This document shows, piece by piece, positions 1 to 6,918 of a stretch of 17,489 nucleotides of DNA (position 1 is its first letter; each line of letters opens with the position of its first letter). The DNA is taken from positions 1-17,489 of the forward strand of contig CAMLNT010000025.1 in assembly GCA_946481425.1 (NCBI GenBank), written 5' to 3'. The notes beneath the pieces were generated by a model that ran no database searches, was not told the DNA's origin, and saw only the letters and a program-made list of their open reading frames with translations. The DNA is from an uncultured Brevundimonas sp. (GTDB lineage: Bacteria > Pseudomonadota > Alphaproteobacteria > Caulobacterales > Caulobacteraceae). A program made the position numbers and the translations under genes.

Positions 1-22
1 GACTCCTGACGCGAAAACGCAT
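1..22 (-). CDS. 5' end of an unidentified gene running off the left edge
   Basis: Only the first seven codons lie in the window, reading Met-Arg-Phe-Arg-Val-Arg-Ser from an ATG whose first base is 22. The start is supported by a strong Shine-Dalgarno stretch (AAGGGAGG, 36 down to 29) placed 6 bases upstream, and by a promoter-like, palindromic region just beyond it. The basic N-terminus could begin a signal peptide or a membrane protein, but seven residues cannot show this. No function can be assigned. Confidence 0.5.
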
Positions 23-28
23 GGCTGG

Positions 29-67
29 CCTCCCTTGATACTTTGCATTACAAAGTTCTTGGGTCAA
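29..67 (-). promoter_or_regulatory. Promoter/operator region with palindrome and ribosome binding site for the left-edge gene
   Basis: Read on the minus strand, TTGACC (67-62) could be a -35 box, with AAAGTA 17 bases on, or TATCAA 21 bases on, as a weak -10. A perfect inverted repeat, ACTTTG-N5-CAAAGT (40-56), lies over the spacer and the -10, where a repressor would block polymerase. AAGGGAGG at 36-29 is the ribosome binding site. The palindrome and RBS are seen directly; the promoter boxes and operator role are inferred. Confidence 0.45.
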
Positions 68-91
68 ATGTCAATACCGGTGAAATTGAAG

Positions 92-115
92 ACGCCCGAC
101 GCAAGCGCCGGGCGT
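92..115 (-). terminator. Hairpin terminator after petC
   Basis: On the minus strand this forms a hairpin with 7-base arms ACGCCCG and CGGGCGT. A G-U and two G-C pairs continue the stem inward to a four-base loop. It lies 26 bases past the petC stop. The following bases (CTTCAATTT) are only moderately U-rich, so termination may be partial. It separates the bc1 operon from the left-edge gene. Confidence 0.55.
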
Positions 116-141
116 TTCAGGTTCTGGATGTCTGTCCGGAC

Positions 142-999
142 CTAGTGGGCCACGTCGCGCCAGATGCGGCGGTAGCTGAACCAGGTGATGACCGCGAACA
201 GCAGCAGATAGATCAGGACCGCGAAGCCGGTGCGCTTGCGCTCGACCTGATGCGGATCCGAAGCCCACGCGAGGAAGGCCGAGACGTCCTGGGCCATCTG
301 GTCGACCGTGGCCTCGGTGCCGTCGTCATAGGTCACAGCACCGTCGATCAACGGCGGAGCCATGGCGATGAAGCCGCCCGGCGGGACATGATGCTCGTCG
401 CCGTCCCAGAACGGGGTCATGTCGCCGTTCATGTAGGGGTTGTAGTACTGGCCGGCGTTGATCCGCAGGCCAGCCGGCGCATCGCGGTAGCCGGTCAGGA
501 TCGAATAGACGTACTCGGCGCCGCCGTGGCGGGCCTTGACGATCACCGACAGGTCGGGCGGGGCCGCACCGCCGTTGGCGAAGGCCGCGGCCGTCGCGTT
601 CGGGAACGGGCTGCGGAACCGGTCCGCCGGCGTGGCCGGGCGCTGGATGACCTCGCCGGTTTCGGTGTCGGTGTCCGACACCTCGATCTGGGCAGCGATC
701 GCCGCGACGTAGGGGTTGCGGGCCGCGTCGTAGCGCTCGTCGTAGAAGGGACCGCCCTCCTGACCGAGCATCCGGTAGGCCATCAGGTCCATCGAATGGC
801 AGGCCGCGCAGACCTGCTCATAGACGCGATAGCCCCGCTGGAGCTGACCCTGGTCGAAGGTGCCGAACGGCCCTTCGAAGCTGAAGTTGACGTTGCGCGG
901 ATGCAGCGCCCCGCCTTCGGCCGAGGCCGCTCCGGCGCCCATCAGGGCGGCGGCGGCGAAAAGACCTGCGGCGACGCGCTTGGACAGCGTGGAGATCAT
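142..999 (-). CDS. petC: Cytochrome c1, heme subunit of the bc1 complex
   Basis: This 285-residue protein takes electrons from the Rieske centre and passes them to soluble cytochrome c on the periplasmic face of complex III. A Sec signal peptide (residues 1-26, ending Ala-Ser-Ala) precedes the mature protein. The heme c site CAACH is at 64-68, and Met213 in the IAMAPPL motif is the expected axial ligand. A single C-terminal membrane anchor spans about 258-276 and is followed by a basic, cytoplasmic tail. The length is normal for stand-alone alphaproteobacterial cytochrome c1, so the gene is not fused to petB as in some relatives. The ATG at 999 was chosen because the signal peptide starts there; the same frame stays open further upstream only as an out-of-frame shadow of petB. 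It is the last gene of the operon, 5 bases after the petB stop. Confidence 0.97.
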   Translation of the reverse strand: MISTLSKRVAAGLFAAAALMGAGAASAEGGALHPRNVNFSFEGPFGTFDQGQLQRGYRVYEQVCAACHSMDLMAYRMLGQEGGPFYDERYDAARNPYVAAIAAQIEVSDTDTETGEVIQRPATPADRFRSPFPNATAAAFANGGAAPPDLSVIVKARHGGAEYVYSILTGYRDAPAGLRINAGQYYNPYMNGDMTPFWDGDEHHVPPGGFIAMAPPLIDGAVTYDDGTEATVDQMAQDVSAFLAWASDPHQVERKRTGFAVLIYLLLFAVITWFSYRRIWRDVAH

Positions 1000-1004
1000 C
1001 GCGA

Positions 1005-2309
1005 TCAGGCCTTCTGTTCGTGTTCGACGCCGGGCAGGACCGGCTCGGAGATGGATGCCGGGACCGGCAGGGGCGTCTCCTTCAGGCCGACGAGGGGCAT
1101 CAGCACGACGAAGAATACGAAGTAGTAGAGCGTCAGCAGGCGGGTCAGCCACAGGTAGCTGTTCAGCGCGCCGTCGAAGAGCACCAGGCCCTGGCCCACG
1201 CCCGGGATGACCGGAGCGTCGGGCAGCTGGGCGCCACACCAGCCCAGACCCAGACACACAACCACGAAGACGATGAAGAGCGACTTCATGGTCGGGCGGT
1301 AGCGCATGGAGCGGACCCGGGAAGTGTCCAGCCACGGCAGGATGAACAGGACGCCGATTGCCGCGAACATGGCCACTACGCCGCCGAACTTGTCGGGGAT
1401 GGCGCGCAGGATCGCGTAGAAGGGCAGCATGTACCACTCGGGCACGATGTGCGCCGGGGTCTGCAGCGGGTTGGCCTCGATGTAGTTGTCGGCGTGACCC
1501 AAGGCGTTCGGGTTGAAGAAGACGAAGGCCGCGAACAGCATCAGGAAGACGATGATCGCGAAGCCGTCCTTGACCGTATAGTACGGATGGAACGGCACCG
1601 TATCGCGCGCCCGGGTTTCCTTGGGCAGCAGGATACCGACCGGATTGTTCTGGCCCGCGTGGTGCAGCGCCCACAGGTGCAGGAACACGACGCCGAAGAT
1701 GGCGAACGGCAGCAGGTAGTGCAGCGAGAAGAAGCGGTTCAGGGTCTGGTTGTCGATGGCCGGGCCGCCGCGCAGCCAGATCAGGATCGGCTCGCCGATC
1801 ACCGGGATGGCCCCGATCAGGTTGGTGATGACCTCGGCGCCCCAGTAGGACATCTGGCCCCACGGCAGGACGTAGCCCAGGAAGGCCGTGGCGATCAGCA
1901 GGAAGAAGATCACGCAGCCCAGGATCCAGATCATCTCACGCGGCTGCTTGTAGGAGCCGTAGTAGAGACCGCGGAACATGTGGATGTAGACGGCGATGAA
2001 GAACATCGACGCGCCGTTGGCGTGAACGTAGCGGATCAGCCAGCCGCCCGGCACGTCGCGCATGATGCGCTCGACCGAGTCGAAGGCGAAGGCGGTGTTG
2101 GGGGTGTAGTGCATGGCCAGCACGATGCCGGTCACGATCTGCACCACCAGGCAGAGCGAGAGGATCGCCCCGAAGGTGTACCAGTAGTTCAGGTTCTTCG
2201 GCGTCGGCAGGGCCATGTAGTCCATGCCGAAGCGGACGATCGGCAGGCGCGCGTCCAGCCACTTCTCGATGCCGGTCTTCGGCACGTAGGTCGATTCGTG
2301 ATCGCTCAT
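1005..2309 (-). CDS. petB: Cytochrome b, membrane core of the bc1 complex
   Basis: This 434-residue polytopic membrane protein holds the two b hemes and both quinone sites of complex III. The four heme ligands are clear: His96 and His110 in helix B and His197 and His211 in helix D, each pair 14 apart as the family requires. The Qo-site PEWY motif is at 290-293. Other hallmarks are the [12 protein letters not shown] block (147-158) and several long hydrophobic helices. The start ATG at 2309 lies 8 bases after the petA stop, and the gene ends 5 bases before petC, so the three subunits are almost certainly cotranscribed. The length matches cytochrome b proteins that keep all eight helices in one chain. 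Confidence 0.98.
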   Translation of the reverse strand: MSDHESTYVPKTGIEKWLDARLPIVRFGMDYMALPTPKNLNYWYTFGAILSLCLVVQIVTGIVLAMHYTPNTAFAFDSVERIMRDVPGGWLIRYVHANGASMFFIAVYIHMFRGLYYGSYKQPREMIWILGCVIFFLLIATAFLGYVLPWGQMSYWGAEVITNLIGAIPVIGEPILIWLRGGPAIDNQTLNRFFSLHYLLPFAIFGVVFLHLWALHHAGQNNPVGILLPKETRARDTVPFHPYYTVKDGFAIIVFLMLFAAFVFFNPNALGHADNYIEANPLQTPAHIVPEWYMLPFYAILRAIPDKFGGVVAMFAAIGVLFILPWLDTSRVRSMRYRPTMKSLFIVFVVVCLGLGWCGAQLPDAPVIPGVGQGLVLFDGALNSYLWLTRLLTLYYFVFFVVLMPLVGLKETPLPVPASISEPVLPGVEHEQKA

Positions 2310-2317
2310 CTGTGACC

Positions 2318-2854
2318 TCAGCCGATCCGGATGCGGGTGTCGGAAAGATATTCGTACTCGGGCACCACCAGGTTGAGTGGCGCCGGACCCTTACGAACGC
2401 GTCCCGAGGTGTCGTAGTGCGAACCGTGGCAGGGGCAGAACCAGCCACCGAAGTCGCCGGTGCCGAAGGTCGGCACGCAGCCCAGGTGGGTGCACGAACC
2501 GACGACCACCAGATACTGCTCGTGGCCGGCCTGGACCCGGTCGGCGTCAGCCTGCGGGTCCTTCAGGTCCGAAAGCGGGGTCTGTTCCGCTTCCTGGATT
2601 TCCTCGGCAGTGCGGTAGCGCACGAACACCGGCTTGCCCTGCCAGCGGACCACGACCTGCGACCCTTCGGCCACCTTGGTCAGGTCGAACTCGATCGAGG
2701 CGAGCGCGACGGTGTCGGCCGCCGGGTTCATCTGGTTGATCAGCGGCCAGAGGCAGGCCGCCCCCGCGCCTACCGCGGCCGCGCCGGCCGCGATGTGAAT
2801 GAAGTCGCGACGATTCGGATCGTCGCCGCCGTCGTGAACGACCTGTTCGGTCAC
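2318..2854 (-). CDS. petA: Rieske iron-sulfur subunit of the bc1 complex
   Basis: This 178-residue protein carries the [2Fe-2S] cluster that accepts the first electron from ubiquinol. Cluster ligands are Cys121 and His123 (CTHLGC) and Cys140 and His143 (CPCHGSHYD); Cys126 and Cys142 should form the stabilising disulfide. The N-terminus has a twin-arginine motif (RRDF, 15-18) followed by a hydrophobic anchor, as expected for Tat export of a folded Rieske domain. I chose the GTG at 2854 because AAGGTGGG lies just upstream and the protein starts in the usual MTEQ style. An in-frame TTG at 2920 would add 22 basic residues of no family resemblance and would start almost at the predicted transcription start. 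It is the first gene of the operon. Confidence 0.95.
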   Translation of the reverse strand: MTEQVVHDGGDDPNRRDFIHIAAGAAAVGAGAACLWPLINQMNPAADTVALASIEFDLTKVAEGSQVVVRWQGKPVFVRYRTAEEIQEAEQTPLSDLKDPQADADRVQAGHEQYLVVVGSCTHLGCVPTFGTGDFGGWFCPCHGSHYDTSGRVRKGPAPLNLVVPEYEYLSDTRIRIG

Positions 2855-2929
2855 AGAGCCCACCTTCGAAAGGGACAGCCGGACACGCGCACGCGTCCTC
2901 GCCGCCGGGAATAGCCACAAGTGCGACCG

Positions 2930-2958
2930 GGATTAGACACCGTCCGCTGCTTTTTCAA
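2930..2958 (-). promoter_or_regulatory. Predicted promoter of the petABC operon
   Basis: On the minus strand, TTGAAA (2958-2953) is followed after exactly 17 bases by TAATCC (2935-2930). This is a reasonable housekeeping sigma-factor promoter in a high-GC alphaproteobacterium. It would give a leader of about 70 bases before the GTG start of petA. The boxes are seen directly; activity is inferred. Confidence 0.4.
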
Positions 2959-3007
2959 CCGGGCAGTTCCACGAAAACGGTGAGAGAGCGACCTATCTCC
3001 GTTCTAC

Positions 3008-3024
3008 TTGCGATGAGCTCGCAA
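3008..3024 (-). terminator. Hairpin directly after the dipeptidase stop
   Basis: A perfect 6-base inverted repeat, TTGCGA-N5-TCGCAA, begins at the base after the dipeptidase stop codon. There is no U-tract behind it, so it may be a weak terminator or an RNA 3'-end stabiliser rather than a full intrinsic terminator. Confidence 0.35.
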
Positions 3025-4302
3025 CTACTCGGCCTGGCCGTCCAGTTCCGCGATCGTCGCGTAGTTGGCCGGCTCGTCCGCAAGCTCCGCGGCGACGGCC
3101 TCCACGCGCCGCATGACCCGCAGCACGTTGCCGCCTGAAAGCTTGGCCAGATCCTCATCCGACCACCCGCGCCGCGCCAGCTCTTCCAGTAGCGCCGGAT
3201 AGTCCTCGACCCCGTCCAGACCTTCGATGGTCGTCGGGATGCCGTCGAAATCGCCACCCAGGCCGACGTGGTCGATCCCGGCCACGTCACGAATGTGCTC
3301 GATGTGGTCGGCCACCTGGCTCAGCACGACCGTCGGTCGGGGATTGCGGGCCTCCCAGGCCGCCATGTCAGCATCCTCCTGGGCGCCGGACGCCACATCC
3401 ATGTCCGGCCCCCCGGTGTCGCGTCGGCTGCGCTCGAGCTCGGCGGCGCGTGCCGTGTTCCAGTCTCTGAGATCCTGGGAGATGAACACGGGGACGAACG
3501 TCACCATCACCACCCCGCCGTTCTCGGTCACCCGCCGCAGCACCGCGTCCGGCACGTTGCGTGGATGATTGTCCAGCGCGAAAGCCGACGAGTGCGAAAA
3601 GATCACCGGCGCCCGTGTCGCATCCAGCGCGTCGTTCATCGTCGCCTCGGATACATGGCTGAGGTCCACCAGCATCCCCAGCCGGTTCATTTCACGCACG
3701 ACAGCCACACCGAACGGCGTCAGCCCATCATGCGTGGCCTCGCCCGTCGATGAGTCCGCCCAGTCCAGCGTCGCCGAATGCGTCAGGGTGATGTAGCGCA
3801 CGCCCAGAGCCTGGAACGACCGCAGCACCGCCAGTGAGTTGTTCAGCGCATTGCCGCCCTCCATGCCGATTAGCGAGGCGATCCGTCCCTCGCCGTGGAT
3901 GCGCTCGATGTCGTCGGCCGTGTAGGCCATCTCGAACACGTCCGGGTGCCGCCGCGTCAGCTCGCGCACCAGATCGATCTGCACCATGACCTGGGCCGCG
4001 GCCTCCGGCCCCTCCAGGCTCGCCGGCACATAGACGGACCAGAACTGCCCTCCCATGCCCCCGGCCCTGAGGCGCGCGATGTCGGTGTGCATCGGCGGGG
4101 TCAGTTGCGACAGGTCCTGCGTCACGTCCAGCTGGCGCGCATCGCCCTGCCACCGCTCGGACACCTGCCAGGGCAGATCGTTGTGCCCGTCGATCAGGGG
4201 AGTCGCTGCCAGCACCGCCCTGACCCGCGCGGCCTGGTCCTGGGCGAAGGCGGGCGAAGCGAGGGCGGCGGCGGCGACGCCGAGCGCGACAAGGCGGTTC
4301 AT
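3025..4302 (-). CDS. Secreted membrane-dipeptidase family zinc peptidase (M19)
   Basis: This 425-residue enzyme belongs to the renal dipeptidase family, which cleaves dipeptides, including some with a D-residue at the second position, using two zinc ions. The expected metal ligands are visible: His40 and Asp42 (IDGHND), bridging Glu148 (GMEGGNAL), His216 (DLSHVS) and His237 (FSHSSA), with Asp351 in GGDFDG as the catalytic-site aspartate. A Sec signal peptide (1-20, ending SPAFA) sends it to the periplasm. I chose the ATG at 4302 because the signal peptide starts there, with GGGGA about 12 bases upstream; the frame is open to 4419 but those residues look unlike a leader. It stands alone, divergent from hemF. 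A role in peptidoglycan or nutrient dipeptide turnover is inference. Confidence 0.93.
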   Translation of the reverse strand: MNRLVALGVAAAALASPAFAQDQAARVRAVLAATPLIDGHNDLPWQVSERWQGDARQLDVTQDLSQLTPPMHTDIARLRAGGMGGQFWSVYVPASLEGPEAAAQVMVQIDLVRELTRRHPDVFEMAYTADDIERIHGEGRIASLIGMEGGNALNNSLAVLRSFQALGVRYITLTHSATLDWADSSTGEATHDGLTPFGVAVVREMNRLGMLVDLSHVSEATMNDALDATRAPVIFSHSSAFALDNHPRNVPDAVLRRVTENGGVVMVTFVPVFISQDLRDWNTARAAELERSRRDTGGPDMDVASGAQEDADMAAWEARNPRPTVVLSQVADHIEHIRDVAGIDHVGLGGDFDGIPTTIEGLDGVEDYPALLEELARRGWSDEDLAKLSGGNVLRVMRRVEAVAAELADEPANYATIAELDGQAE

Positions 4303-4544
4303 GACAATGATTTCCCCATTTTCAGCGACACTAGCCGCCTTGCCTAACGGGGAAAACGCTTCGAAGAAATGCGCCTTCGTCCCCGCTCGTCGCGCCTCCC
4401 GCATGATCATCGAATGCATGGCGCCCCAGGACTGTCATCCGGACGAGGCGGACGACCCGAACGACCTGGACGGTGTTTTTGGGGTCCGGACCGTCCGCGC
4501 CATCCGCTTCCGCAATCGCCCGTAGGTGACGCAGCCCCTGCCCT
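4303..4544. other. Divergent intergenic region between the dipeptidase gene and hemF
   Basis: These 242 bases must hold promoters for both flanking genes, but I find no convincing -35/-10 pair on either strand. A 7-base inverted repeat, GGACGGT (4468-4474) and ACCGTCC (4490-4496), encloses a 15-base loop containing the palindrome GGTCCGGACC. It lies about 50 bases before hemF and could be a leader hairpin or an operator. No anaerobic FNR-type TTGAT-N4-ATCAA box was seen. Confidence 0.3.
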
Positions 4545-5438
4545 ATGCTTGAAGCCCCGCCCATGACCCTCGACCTCGACCTCCCCGAACGCCAGGAAAT
4601 CGCCCGCGCCTGGTTCGAGACCTTCCGGGACCGCCTCTGCGATGCGCTCGAAGCCATCGAGGATGCGGCGGATCCCGCCCTGTATCCCGGCGCGGCCGGT
4701 CGCTTCGAACGCACGCCCTGGAAGCGCGACGGCGACGGCGGCGGCGGCGTCGCCTCCATGCTGCGCGGCCGCGTCTTCGAAAAGGCCGGCGTCCACGTGT
4801 CCACCGTCTGGGGTGAGTTCACGCCCGAGTTCGCAAAGAACGTCCCCGGCGCCGATCAGGACCCGCGCTTCCACGCCACGGGCGTCAGCGTCATCATCCA
4901 TCCGCGCAACCCGCATGTCCCGACCGCGCACATGAACACGCGGCTGATCTCCACGACGAAGAGCTGGTTCGGCGGCGGCGGGGACCTGACCCCGGTGCTG
5001 AACGCCCAGCGGACCCAGGACAATCCTGACGCCGTCGCCTTCCACGCCGCCATGCAGGCCGCCTGCGACGCCCATGACCCCAGCTGGCACGCCAAGTACA
5101 AGACCTGGTGCGACGAGTACTTCTTCCTGCCGCACCGCAACGAGCCGCGCGGGATCGGCGGCATCTTCTACGACCACCACGACAGCGGCGATTTCGCCCG
5201 CGACTTCGGCTTCACTCGCGACGTCGGCATGGCCTTCCTCGACAGCTATACCGCCATCGTCCGCGGCCGGATGGCCCAGCCCTGGACTCCGGCCGAGCGC
5301 GACGAACAGCTGATCCGCCGAGGCCGCTACGTCGAGTTCAACCTGCTCTACGACCGCGGCACGACCTTTGGCCTGAAGACCGGCGGCAACGTGGAATCGA
5401 TCCTCAGCTCCATGCCGCCCGAGGTGAAGTGGCCCTAG
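4545..5438 (+). CDS. hemF: Oxygen-dependent coproporphyrinogen III oxidase
   Basis: HemF oxidatively decarboxylates two propionates of coproporphyrinogen III to vinyl groups, using O2, to give protoporphyrinogen IX in heme synthesis. It is cytoplasmic and usually a homodimer. The 297 residues show all family signatures: [18 protein letters not shown] (114-131), [10 protein letters not shown] (141-150), the [18 protein letters not shown] block, and a C-terminal [19 protein letters not shown] stretch. The C-terminus ends in PPEVKWP at two adjacent TAG codons. This is shorter than the tail in enterobacterial HemF, but I regard it as normal for alphaproteobacteria. The start is uncertain: ATG 4545 gives six extra residues before a second ATG at 4563, and neither has a good ribosome binding site. 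The stop overlaps that of the convergent small gene. Confidence 0.96.
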   Translation: MLEAPPMTLDLDLPERQEIARAWFETFRDRLCDALEAIEDAADPALYPGAAGRFERTPWKRDGDGGGGVASMLRGRVFEKAGVHVSTVWGEFTPEFAKNVPGADQDPRFHATGVSVIIHPRNPHVPTAHMNTRLISTTKSWFGGGGDLTPVLNAQRTQDNPDAVAFHAAMQAACDAHDPSWHAKYKTWCDEYFFLPHRNEPRGIGGIFYDHHDSGDFARDFGFTRDVGMAFLDSYTAIVRGRMAQPWTPAERDEQLIRRGRYVEFNLLYDRGTTFGLKTGGNVESILSSMPPEVKWP

Positions 5439-5680
5439 TAGTTGACGCTGGTCGCGCAGTTGATGCGTCGTGTCCCCGTTGACCCGGTCCACCAGCAGTT
5501 CCGGCCCTCACCTGTCATGGTGTTGATCATCCAGACCTCTCCGCCCTCGGTGGTGGCGTAGGAGCCCGCCGCCTGCCACTGCCCTCCGGACTGAGCCTGC
5601 GTAGGCTGCGGCGTCGCCATCCCGGCGACCACACCCACGCCGATCAGGGCGCCGGCGATCATAATCTGACGAAACGTCAT
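5435..5680 (-). CDS. Small secreted protein of unknown function
   Basis: This 81-residue protein starts at an ATG preceded by a very strong ribosome binding site (GGAGGAAG), which supports it as a real gene. Residues 1-30 form a Sec signal peptide, with a hydrophobic core [15 protein letters not shown] and a Thr-Gln-Ala-Gln cleavage region. The mature part is only about 50 residues and is rich in Trp, Gly and Thr. It has a [16 protein letters not shown] stretch and two cysteines (62 and 75) that could form one disulfide. I do not recognise the family beyond small secreted proteins with a 'W-x-I-N-T-x-T-G-x-x-x-x-C' segment. It ends inside the hemF stop, on the opposite strand. Confidence 0.75.
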   Translation of the reverse strand: MTFRQIMIAGALIGVGVVAGMATPQPTQAQSGGQWQAAGSYATTEGGEVWMINTMTGEGRNCWWTGSTGTRRINCATSVNY

Positions 5681-5723
5681 CGGTCTTCCTCCCGCGCCTC
5701 GTGCGCACGACGAAGCTAGCGTT

Positions 5724-5758
5724 GCGTCAGGCGTTCAAAAACCCACGCAAAATGACGC
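5724..5758. repeat. Nested inverted repeat between the amidotransferase and small secreted genes
   Basis: An outer inverted repeat GCGTCA (5724-5729) / TGACGC (5753-5758) encloses an inner GCGT (5731-5734) / ACGC (5745-5748). The region lies just after the amidotransferase stop and upstream of the small secreted gene, both on the minus strand. It could be a factor-dependent terminator, a leader hairpin or an operator. No U-tract follows on either strand. Confidence 0.3.
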
Positions 5759-5761
5759 TCT

Positions 5762-6520
5762 TCACGCCGACAGGCTCGGGTCGGGCGCCCGCGCCAGGGC
5801 CCGGGTCCCACCCTTGGCCTCGCCGCTGACCGGCTGGATCAGGAAGTTGCGGATCCACTGCGCCGCGATGTCCCGGTCATTATCCCTGTCCAGGCTCGCG
5901 ATCGCCGCATCGGCGAAGGCGTCGTGGAAACGTGTGCCCCGCCGCGCCTCGATCAGGGCCTTTGCGAACTCGGGCGTGAACTCCGGATGTCCCTGAAAGC
6001 TGACGGTGTCCGCGCAGTGCGTCAGCCCCGCGTAGCCGCAGAACGGGCTGGTCAGCACCAGATGGCTCGACGCCCCGCGATAGACGACCTGATCCTGATG
6101 CGAAACCGGGAGCCTCAATCGTTCCGTCGGCGGATCCATCCAAGGATGCGTTGCGACGACCCGGTGCTCATGCAGGCCGATCCCCCAGCCCTTCTCGGAC
6201 TTTTTTACATCTCCGCCGAAGGCCTCAGCCATGACTTGGTGCCCAAAGCATATGCCGACCATCCGGCATGTGCCCTGCGCACCCAGCAGCCACATCTTGA
6301 GGTCCTGTATCCACGGATCGCCGTCATAGACGCCCGAGGGCGACCCCGTGATGACCACCCCGTGATGCGCCCAGAACGCCGGCAGCGGATCGGTCCTGAC
6401 GTCGATGACCTCATAGGCGTGGTTCTCACCGATCATCGCCACGATCATCTCGGGGTAGCCCCCGAACCGCGCTTCGAGCTCCGGCGGCGGCGCGCCAGTC
6501 TTCAGGATTGCGATCTTCAC
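5762..6520 (-). CDS. Class I glutamine amidotransferase (GATase1) protein
   Basis: This 252-residue protein is a stand-alone class I glutamine amidotransferase domain, a fold that releases ammonia from glutamine through a Cys-His-Glu triad. The nucleophile is Cys91 in GICFGHQVMAEAFGG, and the His and Glu are His178 and Glu180 in FQGHPEF. It resembles the GMP-synthase-like free-standing group, often of unknown substrate. No synthetase domain is fused or adjacent, so the ammonia acceptor is unknown; a peptidase-like or gamma-glutamyl hydrolase role is also possible. I chose the GTG at 6520 because it overlaps the preceding stop (GTGA), a GAGG lies 8 bases upstream, and the protein then begins MKIAILKTG, typical of this family. 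It is the last gene of the overlapping chain. Confidence 0.9.
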   Translation of the reverse strand: MKIAILKTGAPPPELEARFGGYPEMIVAMIGENHAYEVIDVRTDPLPAFWAHHGVVITGSPSGVYDGDPWIQDLKMWLLGAQGTCRMVGICFGHQVMAEAFGGDVKKSEKGWGIGLHEHRVVATHPWMDPPTERLRLPVSHQDQVVYRGASSHLVLTSPFCGYAGLTHCADTVSFQGHPEFTPEFAKALIEARRGTRFHDAFADAAIASLDRDNDRDIAAQWIRNFLIQPVSGEAKGGTRALARAPDPSLSA

Positions 6521-6918
6521 GCCCGGCGCCTCACGAACTTCAGTCCCGACCAATCCGCATCGACAGCGCAGACCTTAACGTCCACCCAGCCGGTCGGCAG
6601 GATCACTTCACGCAGCCCGTCCTCGGTCAGGTCGACGAAAGCGGGCGACGTTTTCTTGGGCCAGCTGACCCAGACCATGCCGCTCTCGGGCCGATGGCCG
6701 AACGCCGTCGGCGTCTTGGCCTCCAGATCGGCTCGGTCGCGTACGAACAGGTGCAGGATTCTCGCCCTCGGGTCTGGCCCGTCGATGATGACGGCGCCGG
6801 TCGGTAACGGCTCGACCAGCGCGGCGTAGTGCGCCGGAGCGTCCATCACCGCCAAGGTGTCGCCGTCGCGTACTCCGAGCTTCTCGGCCAGCGGCTTGCC
6901 CGAATATCCAGCGGTCAT
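6517..6918 (-). CDS. DUF3052 family protein
   Basis: This 133-residue protein begins MTAGYSGKPLAEKLG, the signature opening of the DUF3052 family, which has no established biochemical role to my knowledge. The rest looks like a compact alpha/beta domain with no membrane segment, signal peptide or obvious catalytic motif. A conserved-looking VWVSWPKKTS stretch (about 91-100) lies in the second half. The ATG at 6918 is preceded by AGGAGG and overlaps the CCA-adding enzyme stop as ATGA; the frame is open upstream but encodes an Arg/Gly-rich shadow. Its own stop overlaps the start of the amidotransferase. Translational coupling to both neighbours suggests related expression, but no functional link is known. 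Confidence 0.88.
   Translation of the reverse strand: MTAGYSGKPLAEKLGVRDGDTLAVMDAPAHYAALVEPLPTGAVIIDGPDPRARILHLFVRDRADLEAKTPTAFGHRPESGMVWVSWPKKTSPAFVDLTEDGLREVILPTGWVDVKVCAVDADWSGLKFVRRRA

Noticed and set aside
1020..2315. Long plus-strand open frame (431 codons) opposite petB
   Set aside because: It is antisense to cytochrome b, is rich in Gln, Asp, Arg and His as expected from high-GC shadow frames, and has no domain or ribosome binding site.
2855..2920. Upstream TTG start for the Rieske protein
   Set aside because: It would add 22 residues unlike the family and start at about the predicted transcription start; the GTG at 2854 has a good ribosome binding site.
4404..4525. 40-codon plus-strand frame just before hemF
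   Set aside because: No ribosome binding site before the ATG, no recognisable protein features, and the segment is more likely the hemF leader with its inverted repeat.
5400..5441. HemF C-terminus seemed short, with two stop codons in a row, suggesting truncation
   Set aside because: All catalytic blocks are present and the PPEVKWP ending looks normal for alphaproteobacterial HemF, so it is not treated as broken.
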